From: Bifidobacterium reuteri DSM 23975
GTDB lineage: Bacteria; Actinomycetota; Actinomycetes; Actinomycetales; Bifidobacteriaceae
DNA: 37,266 bases
Direction of reading: 5' to 3'
Assembly: GCF_000741695.1 (NCBI RefSeq)
Contig: NZ_JGZK01000019.1
Location: forward strand, 1-37,266
Made by a program: the position numbers and the translations under genes. Under the pieces are notes generated by a model. That model ran no database searches. It was not told where the DNA came from and saw only the letters and a program-made list of their open reading frames with translations. Shown one piece after another: positions 17,953-25,420 of this stretch (the stretch's first letter is position 1; every line of letters starts with the position of its first letter).

Positions 17953-19008
17953 ATGGCCGGAAAGAAAAACAATTCGTGGAACTACTGGCAGATGAACTAC
18001 CGGGGCAGGTTCCGCCGCACGAAGAAAATGATCCCCTTCATCATCGTGCTCTGCGTACTGCTGCTCATCCTTGGTGTGCTTGCGGATGATCTCGGACAGG
18101 CTCTGGTCTGGATCGTCCTCCTCGCTGTCGTCGGCGTGGCGCAGTACTTCTACACCAAGAAGAAGGCCGACGAAGAAGAGGCGCAGGAGCAGGCCGCGCA
18201 GAACGCAACAACTCAGGCGGCACCGGGTGCGCCCGGCTACGCTCCGCAAGGCGCCCCGGCACCGCAGGGCTACGCCCCTGCAGGTTATCCGGCGGCGACC
18301 GCAGCGCCCAACGCCGCACCAGCCACCCCGGGCTACGCGTCAGCACCAAACTATAGCGCGCCAGCTTCCGCCGCACCTCAGGCTCCGTTTGCACCGGGCG
18401 CAGCCCCGCAGGCTCCCATTCCCTCACCTGAGGCCCAGAACGCACAACCCTCTGCCCCGACACCCCTGAATGCACAGGCCGGCCCCACGGTTCCGCCAAC
18501 GACTGCGGCGCCGGCTCCGTCGCCGGCATCGAACGCTGCCGCCGCTCCGCAACAAGGCGGCACCAACCCTTTTGAGCAGGAGACCGGCTCGCTGCAGATG
18601 CAGATGGCGTACCTTGCCGCGTCTCTTCCCAACCAGGACGCCATCAGCAACGGCACCATCCAGACCGTATACGTGCATGCCGCCGTGCAGAACGGCGCCC
18701 CCACGTGGGACTGCTTCTTCCGCTCCGGCAATGCACTGGTGGCGTCCGGCGACCTGCTGAAGAACACGCCCGCCGAGGCACGCAGCCGGTTCTTCGACTC
18801 GGGTCGCGCGTTGGTGAGCCAGTATCTTCAGGCATGCGCCAAGTACGGCGTGGATGCACCGACCGAGCTGCGCATCACCTACGACCCGCGCACCCACAGC
18901 CTGCACACCGACGTGAACTATCAGCCGCTGACCGGCACGGGCGATCAGGATCCGTTCATGGTCTGGGCGTCTAGCGTGTACGCCTCGTTCTCCGGGGCCA
19001 ACAGCTGA
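17953..19008 (+). CDS. Two-helix membrane protein with Pro/Ala linker and C-terminal domain
   Basis: A 351-residue protein of unknown function. A short basic N-terminus (MAGKKNNSWNYWQMNYRGRF) is followed by two closely spaced membrane helices (MIPFIIVLCVLLLILGVL and ALVWIVLLAVVGVAQYF), a Lys/Glu-rich stretch, then about 140 residues dominated by Pro, Ala, Gly, Gln and Tyr (GYAPQG-like repeats). The C-terminal ~120 residues (from NPFEQETGSLQ) look globular, with TWDCFFRSGNALV and PTELRITYDPRTHSLHTDV; this faintly recalls YezG/DUF600-type immunity folds, which I would not rely on. With two helices, the C-terminal domain is probably cytoplasmic. GGGAGG lies just upstream; two ATGs (17950, 17953) are adjacent and I prefer the second for spacing. 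Confidence 0.75.
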   Translation: MAGKKNNSWNYWQMNYRGRFRRTKKMIPFIIVLCVLLLILGVLADDLGQALVWIVLLAVVGVAQYFYTKKKADEEEAQEQAAQNATTQAAPGAPGYAPQGAPAPQGYAPAGYPAATAAPNAAPATPGYASAPNYSAPASAAPQAPFAPGAAPQAPIPSPEAQNAQPSAPTPLNAQAGPTVPPTTAAPAPSPASNAAAAPQQGGTNPFEQETGSLQMQMAYLAASLPNQDAISNGTIQTVYVHAAVQNGAPTWDCFFRSGNALVASGDLLKNTPAEARSRFFDSGRALVSQYLQACAKYGVDAPTELRITYDPRTHSLHTDVNYQPLTGTGDQDPFMVWASSVYASFSGANS

Positions 19009-19042
19009 TCTGCGTCCGCTTATTGTTGCGTAAAGCCCTCAC

Positions 19043-19079
19043 AAAGCCCTCGCTGCGCCGCCCGCCAGCGGGGGCTTTT
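19043..19079 (+). terminator. Hairpin terminator after the two-helix membrane protein gene
   Basis: AAAGCCCTCGCTG and CAGCGGGGGCTTTT pair as a long stem about 35 bp after the stop, ending in TTTT. Usual form of an intrinsic terminator. Confidence 0.75.
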
Positions 19080-19235
19080 CGCAATGAAGAGCAGTAAGGT
19101 ACGGCTGGGGCACCGCGCCCGCGACGCATCTCCATTCGGACTGGATATGGTCGCAATCATGGTCATCGCGCTCTCCGATTATGCGCCACGCTGGTACAGT
19201 ATGGGCGATTATGCGCTGACGTGGCACGAGGGATT

Positions 19236-19425
19236 GTCCCGCAAGCGCAGAATCGTCTCTTTTGCACTTGCGTGGCGCGCGAACGCGCCGACAGCGGCAG
19301 GGCAGAGACACGCAAAACCGCGGAAATCCGCCATTGTGAGAAATTGTGAATATGAGGCGTGTGCCCCACAAACGCAAAACAGGCGATATTGCACTTGCGT
19401 GGCGCACAACAGGCACCCGCACCAC
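19236..19425. repeat. Partial, diverged copy of the hairpin part of the ~505-bp repeat
   Basis: Shares the order of elements seen at 20967-21170 and 24884-25113: a first hairpin (TGTCCCGCAAGCGCA...TTGCACTTGCGTGGCGCG), GCAAAACCGCGGAAATCCGC, ATTGTGAGAAATTGTG, and a second hairpin (GTGCCCCACAAACGC...TTGCACTTGCGTGGCGCAC) ending CAACAGGCACCCGCACCAC. The 51-bp array is absent in this copy. It lies 167 bp before the start of the first DUF4143 ATPase gene. Confidence 0.75.
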
Positions 19426-19471
19426 GCCCGGTTGGCCGGCATTTTCAGTTTGGCGCACCGCACTCAATCTG

Positions 19472-19560
19472 TTGAATATTTTTGACATACATGACAATTA
19501 TTTTCAATAACTTGTCTTTCTATTGAACATCTTTGACATATATGCAACAATAATTCAATA
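19472..19560. promoter_or_regulatory. Two 38-bp direct repeats ahead of the ATPase gene
   Basis: An AT-rich 38-bp unit occurs at 19472-19509 and 19523-19560 (51-bp period). Each starts TTGAA, contains TTTGACATAYATG and ends TTCAATA, so each is bounded by a TTGAA/TTCAA inverted pair. TTGACA occurs in both as a possible -35 box. It is directly upstream of the start at 19592, so paired operators or tandem promoters are likely. Confidence 0.6.
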
Positions 19561-19591
19561 GCACATACCAATCCACCAGAGGAAAGACCTC

Positions 19592-20878
19592 ATGCTGATA
19601 CACCGAGACAGATATCTCAACGATCTCATCGCACGCATGGGCAATGGTCTGGTCAAGGTGATCACCGGGGCGAGACGCTGCGGAAAATCCTTCCTGCTGT
19701 TCACTCTGTTCGAGGATTATTTGCACGGCAAGGGCGTGGACGACGACCACATCATCGAAGCCGTGCTTGACGACATGGCGTATTCGGACCTGCGCGACCC
19801 GGAACGGCTGTACGCATACATAACGTCGCGTATCACAGCTCGCGACGAACAGTATTACGTGCTGCTGGACGAGGTGCAGTACGCAATATCCGACACGGAG
19901 ATGCACGGCGATGAGCCTCCGCAACTATACGAGGTGCTCAACGGACTGCTGCGCATGCGTAACGTTGACGTATATGTGACAGGCAGCAATTCGAAGATGC
20001 TTTCCACCGACGTGATGACCCAGTTCCGCGGCCGCGGAGACGAGGTGCGCGTCCGCCCCCTGTCGTTCGCGGAATTCATGCAGGCATACGATGGAGATGT
20101 CCAGCACGGCTGGGCCGAATACGTGGTGTTCGGCGGCATGCCACTCACCCTGTCCATGCGGACCGACGAGCAGAAATCACGGTACTTGGAGAGCTTGTTC
20201 TCGGAAACCTATCTCAAAGACATCGTCGCACGGAACAGACTCCGCAAATCGCAGGAACTCGACGATCTGGTGAACGTCCTGGCCTCTTCGATCGGCGCGT
20301 TGAGCAATCCGTCCAAGATCAAGGCGACGTTCAGCAGCGTACTTCACTCCCTAATCAGCGTAAATACAATCACACAGTACATCGGCTATCTCGAGGACGC
20401 CTTCATCATCGAGGAGGCATGCCGCTACAACGTCAAGGGACGCCGGTACATCGGCAGTCCGAAAAAGTACTATTTCGAAGACGTGGGATTGCGCAACGCG
20501 CGTCTGGGATTCCGCCAAGTCGAACAGACGCACATCATGGAGAACATCGTATACAACGAGTTGCGTATGCGCGGGTTCAACGTCGACGTGGGCGTGGTCG
20601 AACAACGCGGATACCGCGACGGCATGCCTTTCCGCAGACAGCTGGAAATCGATTTCGTCGCCAACCTCGGCAGCCAGCGGTACTACATCCAATCAGCGTA
20701 CCAGCTGCCAGACATGGAGAAGACCGCGCAGGAAAAGGCCTCGCTACTCGGCGTCGACGACAGCTTCCAGAAGATCGTGCTGGTGCGCGATATCATCAAG
20801 CCCACACGAGACGACCACGGCATCCTCACCATGAGCGTCTACGACTTCCTGCTCGAGCCGAACATCCTGCAGGCATAA
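19592..20878 (+). CDS. AAA_14/DUF4143 ATPase (first)
   Basis: A 428-residue P-loop ATPase. Walker A is GARRCGKS at residues 26-33 and Walker B is YVLLDEVQ with Asp93-Glu94. A sensor-like YVTGSNSKML and a PLSFAEF motif follow, typical of the AAA_14 domain. The C-terminal half is the DUF4143 winged-helix plus nuclease-like domain (KYYFEDVGLRNARLG, NIVYNELRMRGFNV, RRQLEIDFVAN); the PD-(D/E)xK-like core has EIDF but IQSAY in place of ExK, so nuclease activity is doubtful. The family is common in gut bacteria; its role is unsettled. GAGGAAAG precedes the ATG. It is preceded by a pair of 38-bp repeats and followed by a ~505-bp repeat block. Confidence 0.88.
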   Translation: MLIHRDRYLNDLIARMGNGLVKVITGARRCGKSFLLFTLFEDYLHGKGVDDDHIIEAVLDDMAYSDLRDPERLYAYITSRITARDEQYYVLLDEVQYAISDTEMHGDEPPQLYEVLNGLLRMRNVDVYVTGSNSKMLSTDVMTQFRGRGDEVRVRPLSFAEFMQAYDGDVQHGWAEYVVFGGMPLTLSMRTDEQKSRYLESLFSETYLKDIVARNRLRKSQELDDLVNVLASSIGALSNPSKIKATFSSVLHSLISVNTITQYIGYLEDAFIIEEACRYNVKGRRYIGSPKKYYFEDVGLRNARLGFRQVEQTHIMENIVYNELRMRGFNVDVGVVEQRGYRDGMPFRRQLEIDFVANLGSQRYYIQSAYQLPDMEKTAQEKASLLGVDDSFQKIVLVRDIIKPTRDDHGILTMSVYDFLLEPNILQA

Positions 20879-20966
20879 GCACGCAATCACAATTAACCGG
20901 GAGCAGACTGGCCCGGTAGCCAGCGCAAAACAAGGAGTCAGACTGGCGTAAAACATGGCAATGTTC

Positions 20967-21475
20967 GTGCCCCGCAATTGCAAAAACGCGCTTTCTGCAG
21001 TTGTGTGGCACGCGGATGCGCCAGCGTGACACAACCACGAACAGCAAAACCGCGGAAATCCGCCATTCTCAGATTCCACGCCATTGTGGGCACGAAACAG
21101 ACTGTGCCCCGCAAGTGCAAAACAGGCGAAATTGCAGTTGCGGGGCACACGACAGGCATCCACGACACACTAAGCATGCCCTCAGCGAAGCGACATGGCC
21201 ATTACGCGCCCGTCTGGCTTCACTCAGCATCACGCAGCGAAGCCAGCCGGGCAACCACTGGCCAAACTACTTCACTGAGAACGCCCAGCGACGCCAAACG
21301 GCCACAATATGCCCAAACAGCTTCACTGAGAACGCTGTCAGTGAAGCCGCCATGACATCAACTGGCCAAATGACTTCGCTCAGCCAACTCAGTGAAGTCA
21401 CACGGCCACCACATGCCCAACCGACTTCACCAAGCCACCTGAGCGACGCCACACGGCCACCACCCGGCCAGCCAC
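20967..21475. repeat. ~505-bp composite repeat, copy A (two hairpins plus ~51-bp array)
   Basis: First part (20967-21170): hairpin GTGCCCCGCAATTGCA...TGCAGTTGTGTGGCAC, a spacer with AGCAAAACCGCGGAAATCCG, then a second hairpin GTGCCCCGCAAGTGCA...TTGCAGTTGCGGGGCAC. Second part (about 21183-21475): five and a half degenerate units of 51-53 bp, each beginning AGYGAMGC, containing GGCCA and ending ...CTTCACTGAGAACGC-like. Copy B with the same order lies at 24884-25388. No gene was recognised in the 749 bp between the first ATPase and the second ATPase promoter region. Confidence 0.85.
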
Positions 21476-21556
21476 TTCGCCAAACAAACCCGGTGGCACC
21501 ACACAGAGACGATTGGAACGCAATCGGATAGGCGCCTACGTCAGCCAACACCCAAG

Positions 21557-21642
21557 CCATGCAAATCAACGAGTGGGCATTATGTAAATCGACGAGTATA
21601 CTTTATGCAAATCAACGAGTATAATATATGCAAATCGACGAA
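21557..21642 (+). promoter_or_regulatory. 23-bp tandem repeat overlapping a TATAAT promoter box
   Basis: Nearly four units of ATGCAAATCRACGAGTATA plus four variable bases follow each other at an exact 23-bp period from about 21559, 21582, 21605 and 21628. TATAAT (21620-21625) is at the end of the third unit and could be a -10 box. The fourth unit supplies an in-frame ATG at 21628, but transcription from that box would start near 21632, so the protein more likely starts at 21703. An iterated operator is the simplest reading. Confidence 0.75.
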
Positions 21643-21702
21643 CATTTGTCCGATATGTTCGAGAATTCGGCAAACCCAAGAAGAGGGAAAGAACATAGCC
21701 CT

Positions 21703-22869
21703 ATGATTCCACGCGAACTAACCGCCAAACTCCAATCCCTGGCAGAGCTATTCCCCGCAGTCACCCTGACCGGACCAAGGCAAAGCGGCAAATCCACCCT
21801 CGTCCGGACGACATTCCCGAACTACCGATACGTCTCACTTGAGGATGAGGACATGCGCGAAGCGGCGTTGGACGATCCGCGCGCCTTCCTCGCCAGATAC
21901 AACAACCACGTTATTTTGGATGAGGTGCAACGCACGCCTGCGCTGTTCTCCTATCTGCAAGGCGTCATCGACCAGCACAACGCCCCCGGTCAATACATCT
22001 TGTCCGGCTCGCAGAACTTCCTGCTCATGAACCGCATCTCCCAATCACTGGCAGGGCGCGTCGCCGTACTTCATCTGCTGCCATTGTCGTATTCGGAGCT
22101 CGCCGCCGCCCATCGCGAGCCGAACACCATCGACGATTTCCTGTTCGAAGGCTGCTATCCACGCCCAGTGACCCTCGGCATCGACCCCGCGGACTTCTTC
22201 CCCAGTTACATCAAGACCTATATTGACCGTGACGTACGGGCAGAACTTGGCATCAAAAAAATCACCGAGTTCAATACATTCCTCACGCTATGCGCCACCC
22301 GCGTAGGAGAAGTGCTCAACATAACAAGCCTCGCCAACGATTGCGGCATCAGCACCGACACCGCCCGCGACTGGCTCTCCGTTCTGGAGACAAGCTTCAT
22401 CACGCTACGATTGCACCCATACCACAAGAACTATGGGAAACGACTCATCAAAGCGCCGAAACTCTACTTCTACGACACCGGACTCGCAGCCAATCTGCTC
22501 GGCATCGAATCCGCCGACCAGCTGTTCACCAGTCAGAACCGTGGGAATCTGTACGAGAATGCCATCGTGGTGGAAATCATCAAACGATATCAAGCAATCG
22601 GGCGCGAGCCGAAACTGTTTTACTGGCGAGACAGCAATCAGAAGGAGATCGATCTCATCATCGAACGAGGTGGCCGGCCGCAATACGCCATCGAAGTGAA
22701 GTCCTCGTCCACATACCGGCCGAAGTCCTTCGAGAATCTCGAGGATCTGGCGCCGCTGATGGGCGTCGACCCACAGCACCGCTTCATCGTCTACGGCGGC
22801 AGCGAAGCCATCGACACACGTCATGGACACGTCATCGGCATCAACGACGTGGGCAGACTTGTCCAGTAA
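21703..22869 (+). CDS. AAA_14/DUF4143 ATPase (second)
   Basis: A 388-residue P-loop ATPase. Walker A is GPRQSGKST at residues 24-32 and Walker B is HVILDEVQ with Asp73-Glu74. ILSGSQNFLLM and LLPLSYSEL are typical of AAA_14. The DUF4143 C-terminal part has KLYFYDTGLAANLLG, NLYENAIVVEII, and a PD-(D/E)xK-like core FYWRD...EIDLII...YAIEVKSS with the catalytic Lys kept. It is only distantly similar to the ATPase at 19592. The frame opens at 21628 inside a 23-bp repeat; I prefer the ATG at 21703 (MIPRELTAKLQ), 17 nt after AAGAGGG. It lies with the next gene between two ~505-bp direct repeats. Confidence 0.87.
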   Translation: MIPRELTAKLQSLAELFPAVTLTGPRQSGKSTLVRTTFPNYRYVSLEDEDMREAALDDPRAFLARYNNHVILDEVQRTPALFSYLQGVIDQHNAPGQYILSGSQNFLLMNRISQSLAGRVAVLHLLPLSYSELAAAHREPNTIDDFLFEGCYPRPVTLGIDPADFFPSYIKTYIDRDVRAELGIKKITEFNTFLTLCATRVGEVLNITSLANDCGISTDTARDWLSVLETSFITLRLHPYHKNYGKRLIKAPKLYFYDTGLAANLLGIESADQLFTSQNRGNLYENAIVVEIIKRYQAIGREPKLFYWRDSNQKEIDLIIERGGRPQYAIEVKSSSTYRPKSFENLEDLAPLMGVDPQHRFIVYGGSEAIDTRHGHVIGINDVGRLVQ

Positions 22870-23152
22870 GGTTCGGCGAAGCAGGCTTCGCTGCTGCTGA
22901 CTTGAGCATCACGCCTTCACACTTTCGTCCACAATGACACAAGTTTTTATGCTATACCAACGCTATAGCAGAAGAATCGCAGCAAAAAGCAGAAAAATAA
23001 CATGATTTTACGATTGCATATCGAAAACTGATGCATCTCCATCGACATTCACACAAATAATTAGTACAATAGCAGAAGTTTTAAATCCTATAGCAGGATT
23101 TTCAATTCGACGATAACCTGCACAGCAACCTGCGACAACAATGAGGTGTGAT
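22870..23152. other. AT-rich intergenic region with repeated TATAGCA motifs
   Basis: 283 bp before the AlbA-type gene. GCTATAGCAGAAG, ACAATAGCAGAAG and ATCCTATAGCAGGAT (the last an ATCCT/AGGAT dyad) recur between about 22966 and 23101, in strongly AT-rich surroundings, suggesting operators and a promoter. No gene is seen. Confidence 0.4.
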
Positions 23153-24703
23153 ATGCCTGCGGAACTTGAGCAACTGGTGAGGGACACGGTGAAAAACCGT
23201 TGCGAGACACAGACGTTGGAGGTCAAAGCCGCCGCGGAAGGCACACCGCGCGTATACGATTCGTTGTCTTCGTTCTCCAATCAGAACGAGGGCGGCATCA
23301 TTCTATTCGGCATTGACGAGCAAGCGGGCTTCACAATTTGCGGCGTCTACAACGCGCAGGATCTACAGAAAAAAGTGTATGGCCAATGCGAAGGCATGAC
23401 ACCGCAGATACGGCCCGTCTTCGCCACGGTCACCGTAGACGGCAAAACTGTGGTGGCGGCATACATCAACGGCCGTCCCATGAGCGAGCGCCCGGTGTAC
23501 CGAACCAGCCGAGGTATCACGGAAGGATCCTATACGCGCATCGGAGATGCTGACGTGCGTATGACCGCCACCGAGCTTTATGAAATCGAATCCTTCAAAG
23601 AGGGCCGCAGAGACGACATCAGCATTAGCCCATCCGCGGAACCCGACATGCTGGACAAGACCAAAGTCGCCCAGTTCATCATCGACGCAGCCAAGGAACG
23701 GCCACTGCTGGCACGACGCTCAGACGATGAGATCCTGACGCTCACCGGAGTCATGCAGCATCGCAAGCCCACACTGGCGGGCATGCTGACACTCGGCGAT
23801 TATCCGCAACGCATCTACCCCAATTCATGCATCACCGCAATCGCGGTGAACGGCACCGACATTCAGCCCGATGGCAATGGGCAGCGTTTCACGGACAACA
23901 AACGTTACGAGGGCACCATATCTGAGATGCTCGAGGGCGCCGCGGGGTTCGTGGCCCGCAACAGTAGAACCAAAGTGGTGATCCGCAACGGCAAACGTAC
24001 GGACATACCCGAATATCCGGAAACCGCCGTACGGGAGATACTCACCAACGCGTTGATGCACCGCGATTATGGCCCCTATTCCAACGGAACCCCCATTCGC
24101 CTTGTGCTGTTCTCCGATAGGCTCGAATGCTGGAATCCGGGAGGCGTATATGGCGGGCAAAGCATCAACGATCTGGGATACGCCAATATGCCGACCCGCA
24201 ACCCCACCTTGGTCTCATTGCTGGAAATAGAGAAAATCGCGGAGAATCGCCATTTGGGAATCCCCGTCATTCGCGAAGAAGCCGCAGATTGCGGCGTCCG
24301 CCAGCCGGAGTTCATCGACCGCAAAGGCTCGTTCATGGTTCGGTTCTTCAACACCGCTGATCCTGCGGAGCGTACGGGGCATGCGACTCCCACAGAACCC
24401 GCGAATCATATCGAGCATGTCGACAATGCCAGCGATGAGAGCCGCGCACAGGCATCCCCGGAACAGGCGCAGGGCAACGCACATGAGCGCTACATAGATT
24501 CCGAACAAGTCCGACAAAGCATACTCCGATATTGCGCAACGCCCCGTTCCGCACAAGACATAGCAGGCCACCTCGGTCTGAGCATGACATATGTAAGACG
24601 AGCATATGTGCTTCCCCTGGTCGCCGGAGGACAACTCGCGCTGACGCTGCCGGACAAGCCACGCAGCAAATTCCAGCGATACCAGTCCAGCACCGCTGCG
24701 TGA
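23153..24703 (+). CDS. AlbA_2/Schlafen-type ATP-binding transcriptional regulator-like protein
   Basis: A 516-residue protein. The N-terminal AlbA_2 (Schlafen-like) domain shows ETQTLEVKAAAEG and SSFSNQNEGGIILFGIDE (residues about 17-55). A GHKL-type ATP-binding part follows with AVREILTNALMHRDY (N-box) and RLECWNPGGVYGG (G1-like), about residues 285-345. The C-terminal ~60 residues form a winged helix (IAGHLGLSMTYVRRAYVLPLV), so DNA binding is likely. Family members are annotated as ATP-binding or transcriptional regulators, and some act in phage defence; the role here is unknown. GAGGTG lies just upstream of the ATG at 23153. It follows the second DUF4143 ATPase by 283 bp and is followed by copy B of the ~505-bp repeat. 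Confidence 0.85.
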   Translation: MPAELEQLVRDTVKNRCETQTLEVKAAAEGTPRVYDSLSSFSNQNEGGIILFGIDEQAGFTICGVYNAQDLQKKVYGQCEGMTPQIRPVFATVTVDGKTVVAAYINGRPMSERPVYRTSRGITEGSYTRIGDADVRMTATELYEIESFKEGRRDDISISPSAEPDMLDKTKVAQFIIDAAKERPLLARRSDDEILTLTGVMQHRKPTLAGMLTLGDYPQRIYPNSCITAIAVNGTDIQPDGNGQRFTDNKRYEGTISEMLEGAAGFVARNSRTKVVIRNGKRTDIPEYPETAVREILTNALMHRDYGPYSNGTPIRLVLFSDRLECWNPGGVYGGQSINDLGYANMPTRNPTLVSLLEIEKIAENRHLGIPVIREEAADCGVRQPEFIDRKGSFMVRFFNTADPAERTGHATPTEPANHIEHVDNASDESRAQASPEQAQGNAHERYIDSEQVRQSILRYCATPRSAQDIAGHLGLSMTYVRRAYVLPLVAGGQLALTLPDKPRSKFQRYQSSTAA

Positions 24704-24770
24704 TTCAACCGCGCCATTGAACAGCTGTCGCGAGCCGCCCTTGCGGCCCCACTGGTGGGGTCAGGCATGT

Positions 24771-24845
24771 TGAGGATGGTTGGCGATGATTGAGGATGAT
24801 TGGGATTGTTGGGATTATTGGGATTATTGGCGATGATTGGGATGG
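24771..24845. repeat. Short GATTATTGG-type minisatellite
   Basis: A run of GATGATTGG, GATTGTTGG, GATTATTGG (twice) and similar 9-10-bp units, strand-biased for G and T. It lies between the AlbA-type gene and copy B of the ~505-bp repeat and is missing in copy A. Confidence 0.8.
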
Positions 24846-24883
24846 CCGGCAATGACCCTTCCGCCAGCGATTGAGGTGTGGCC

Positions 24884-25388
24884 GTGCCCCGCAAATGCAA
24901 AAACGCGCTTTCTGCAGTTGCGGGGCACACGGGTGCGGCACGCAAACGCCGTCAATCGATACACATGACCACCGTGGCACAACCACGAACAGCAAAACCG
25001 CAGAAAACCGCCATTCTCAGATTCCACGCTATTGTGGGCACGAAACAGGCCGCGCCCCGCAAGTGAAAAACAGGCGATATTGCAGTAGCGGGGCACGCGA
25101 CAGGCATCCGCATCACACCCCAGCACGCCCACAGCGAAGCCAAACGGCCACAACATACCCGGCTGGCTTTGCTTAGCAGCACTTCGCTTAGCAGCACGCA
25201 GCGAAGCCAGCCGGGCAACTACTGGCCAAACCACTTCACTGAGAACGCCCAACGCAGCCAAACGGCCACCACATGCCCAACCGACTTCACTGAAACGCTG
25301 TCAGTGAAGTCATCACGACATCAACTGGCCCGATGGCTTCACTAAGCCAACTCAACGAAGCCAAACGGCCACCACATGGCCAAAAGGC
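24884..25388. repeat. ~505-bp composite repeat, copy B
   Basis: Same order as copy A at 20967-21475: hairpin GTGCCCCGCAAATGCA...TGCAGTTGCGGGGCAC, the AACAGCAAAACCGCAGAAAA spacer, a second hairpin (24 bp arms with GCCCCGCAAGTG), GACAGGCATCCGCATCACAC, then the degenerate ~51-bp array with AGCGAAGCC, GGCCA and CTTCACTGA elements. Identity by eye is high in the hairpin part and lower in the array. With copy A it forms a direct repeat bracketing the second ATPase and the AlbA-type gene. Confidence 0.85.
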
Positions 25389-25420
25389 TGCGCCACCACA
25401 ACACTCTGCCAATAAATACG

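Noticed and set aside
21183..21475. Possible CRISPR array
   Set aside because: Units are degenerate throughout with no conserved repeat alternating with unique spacers, and no cas genes are near.
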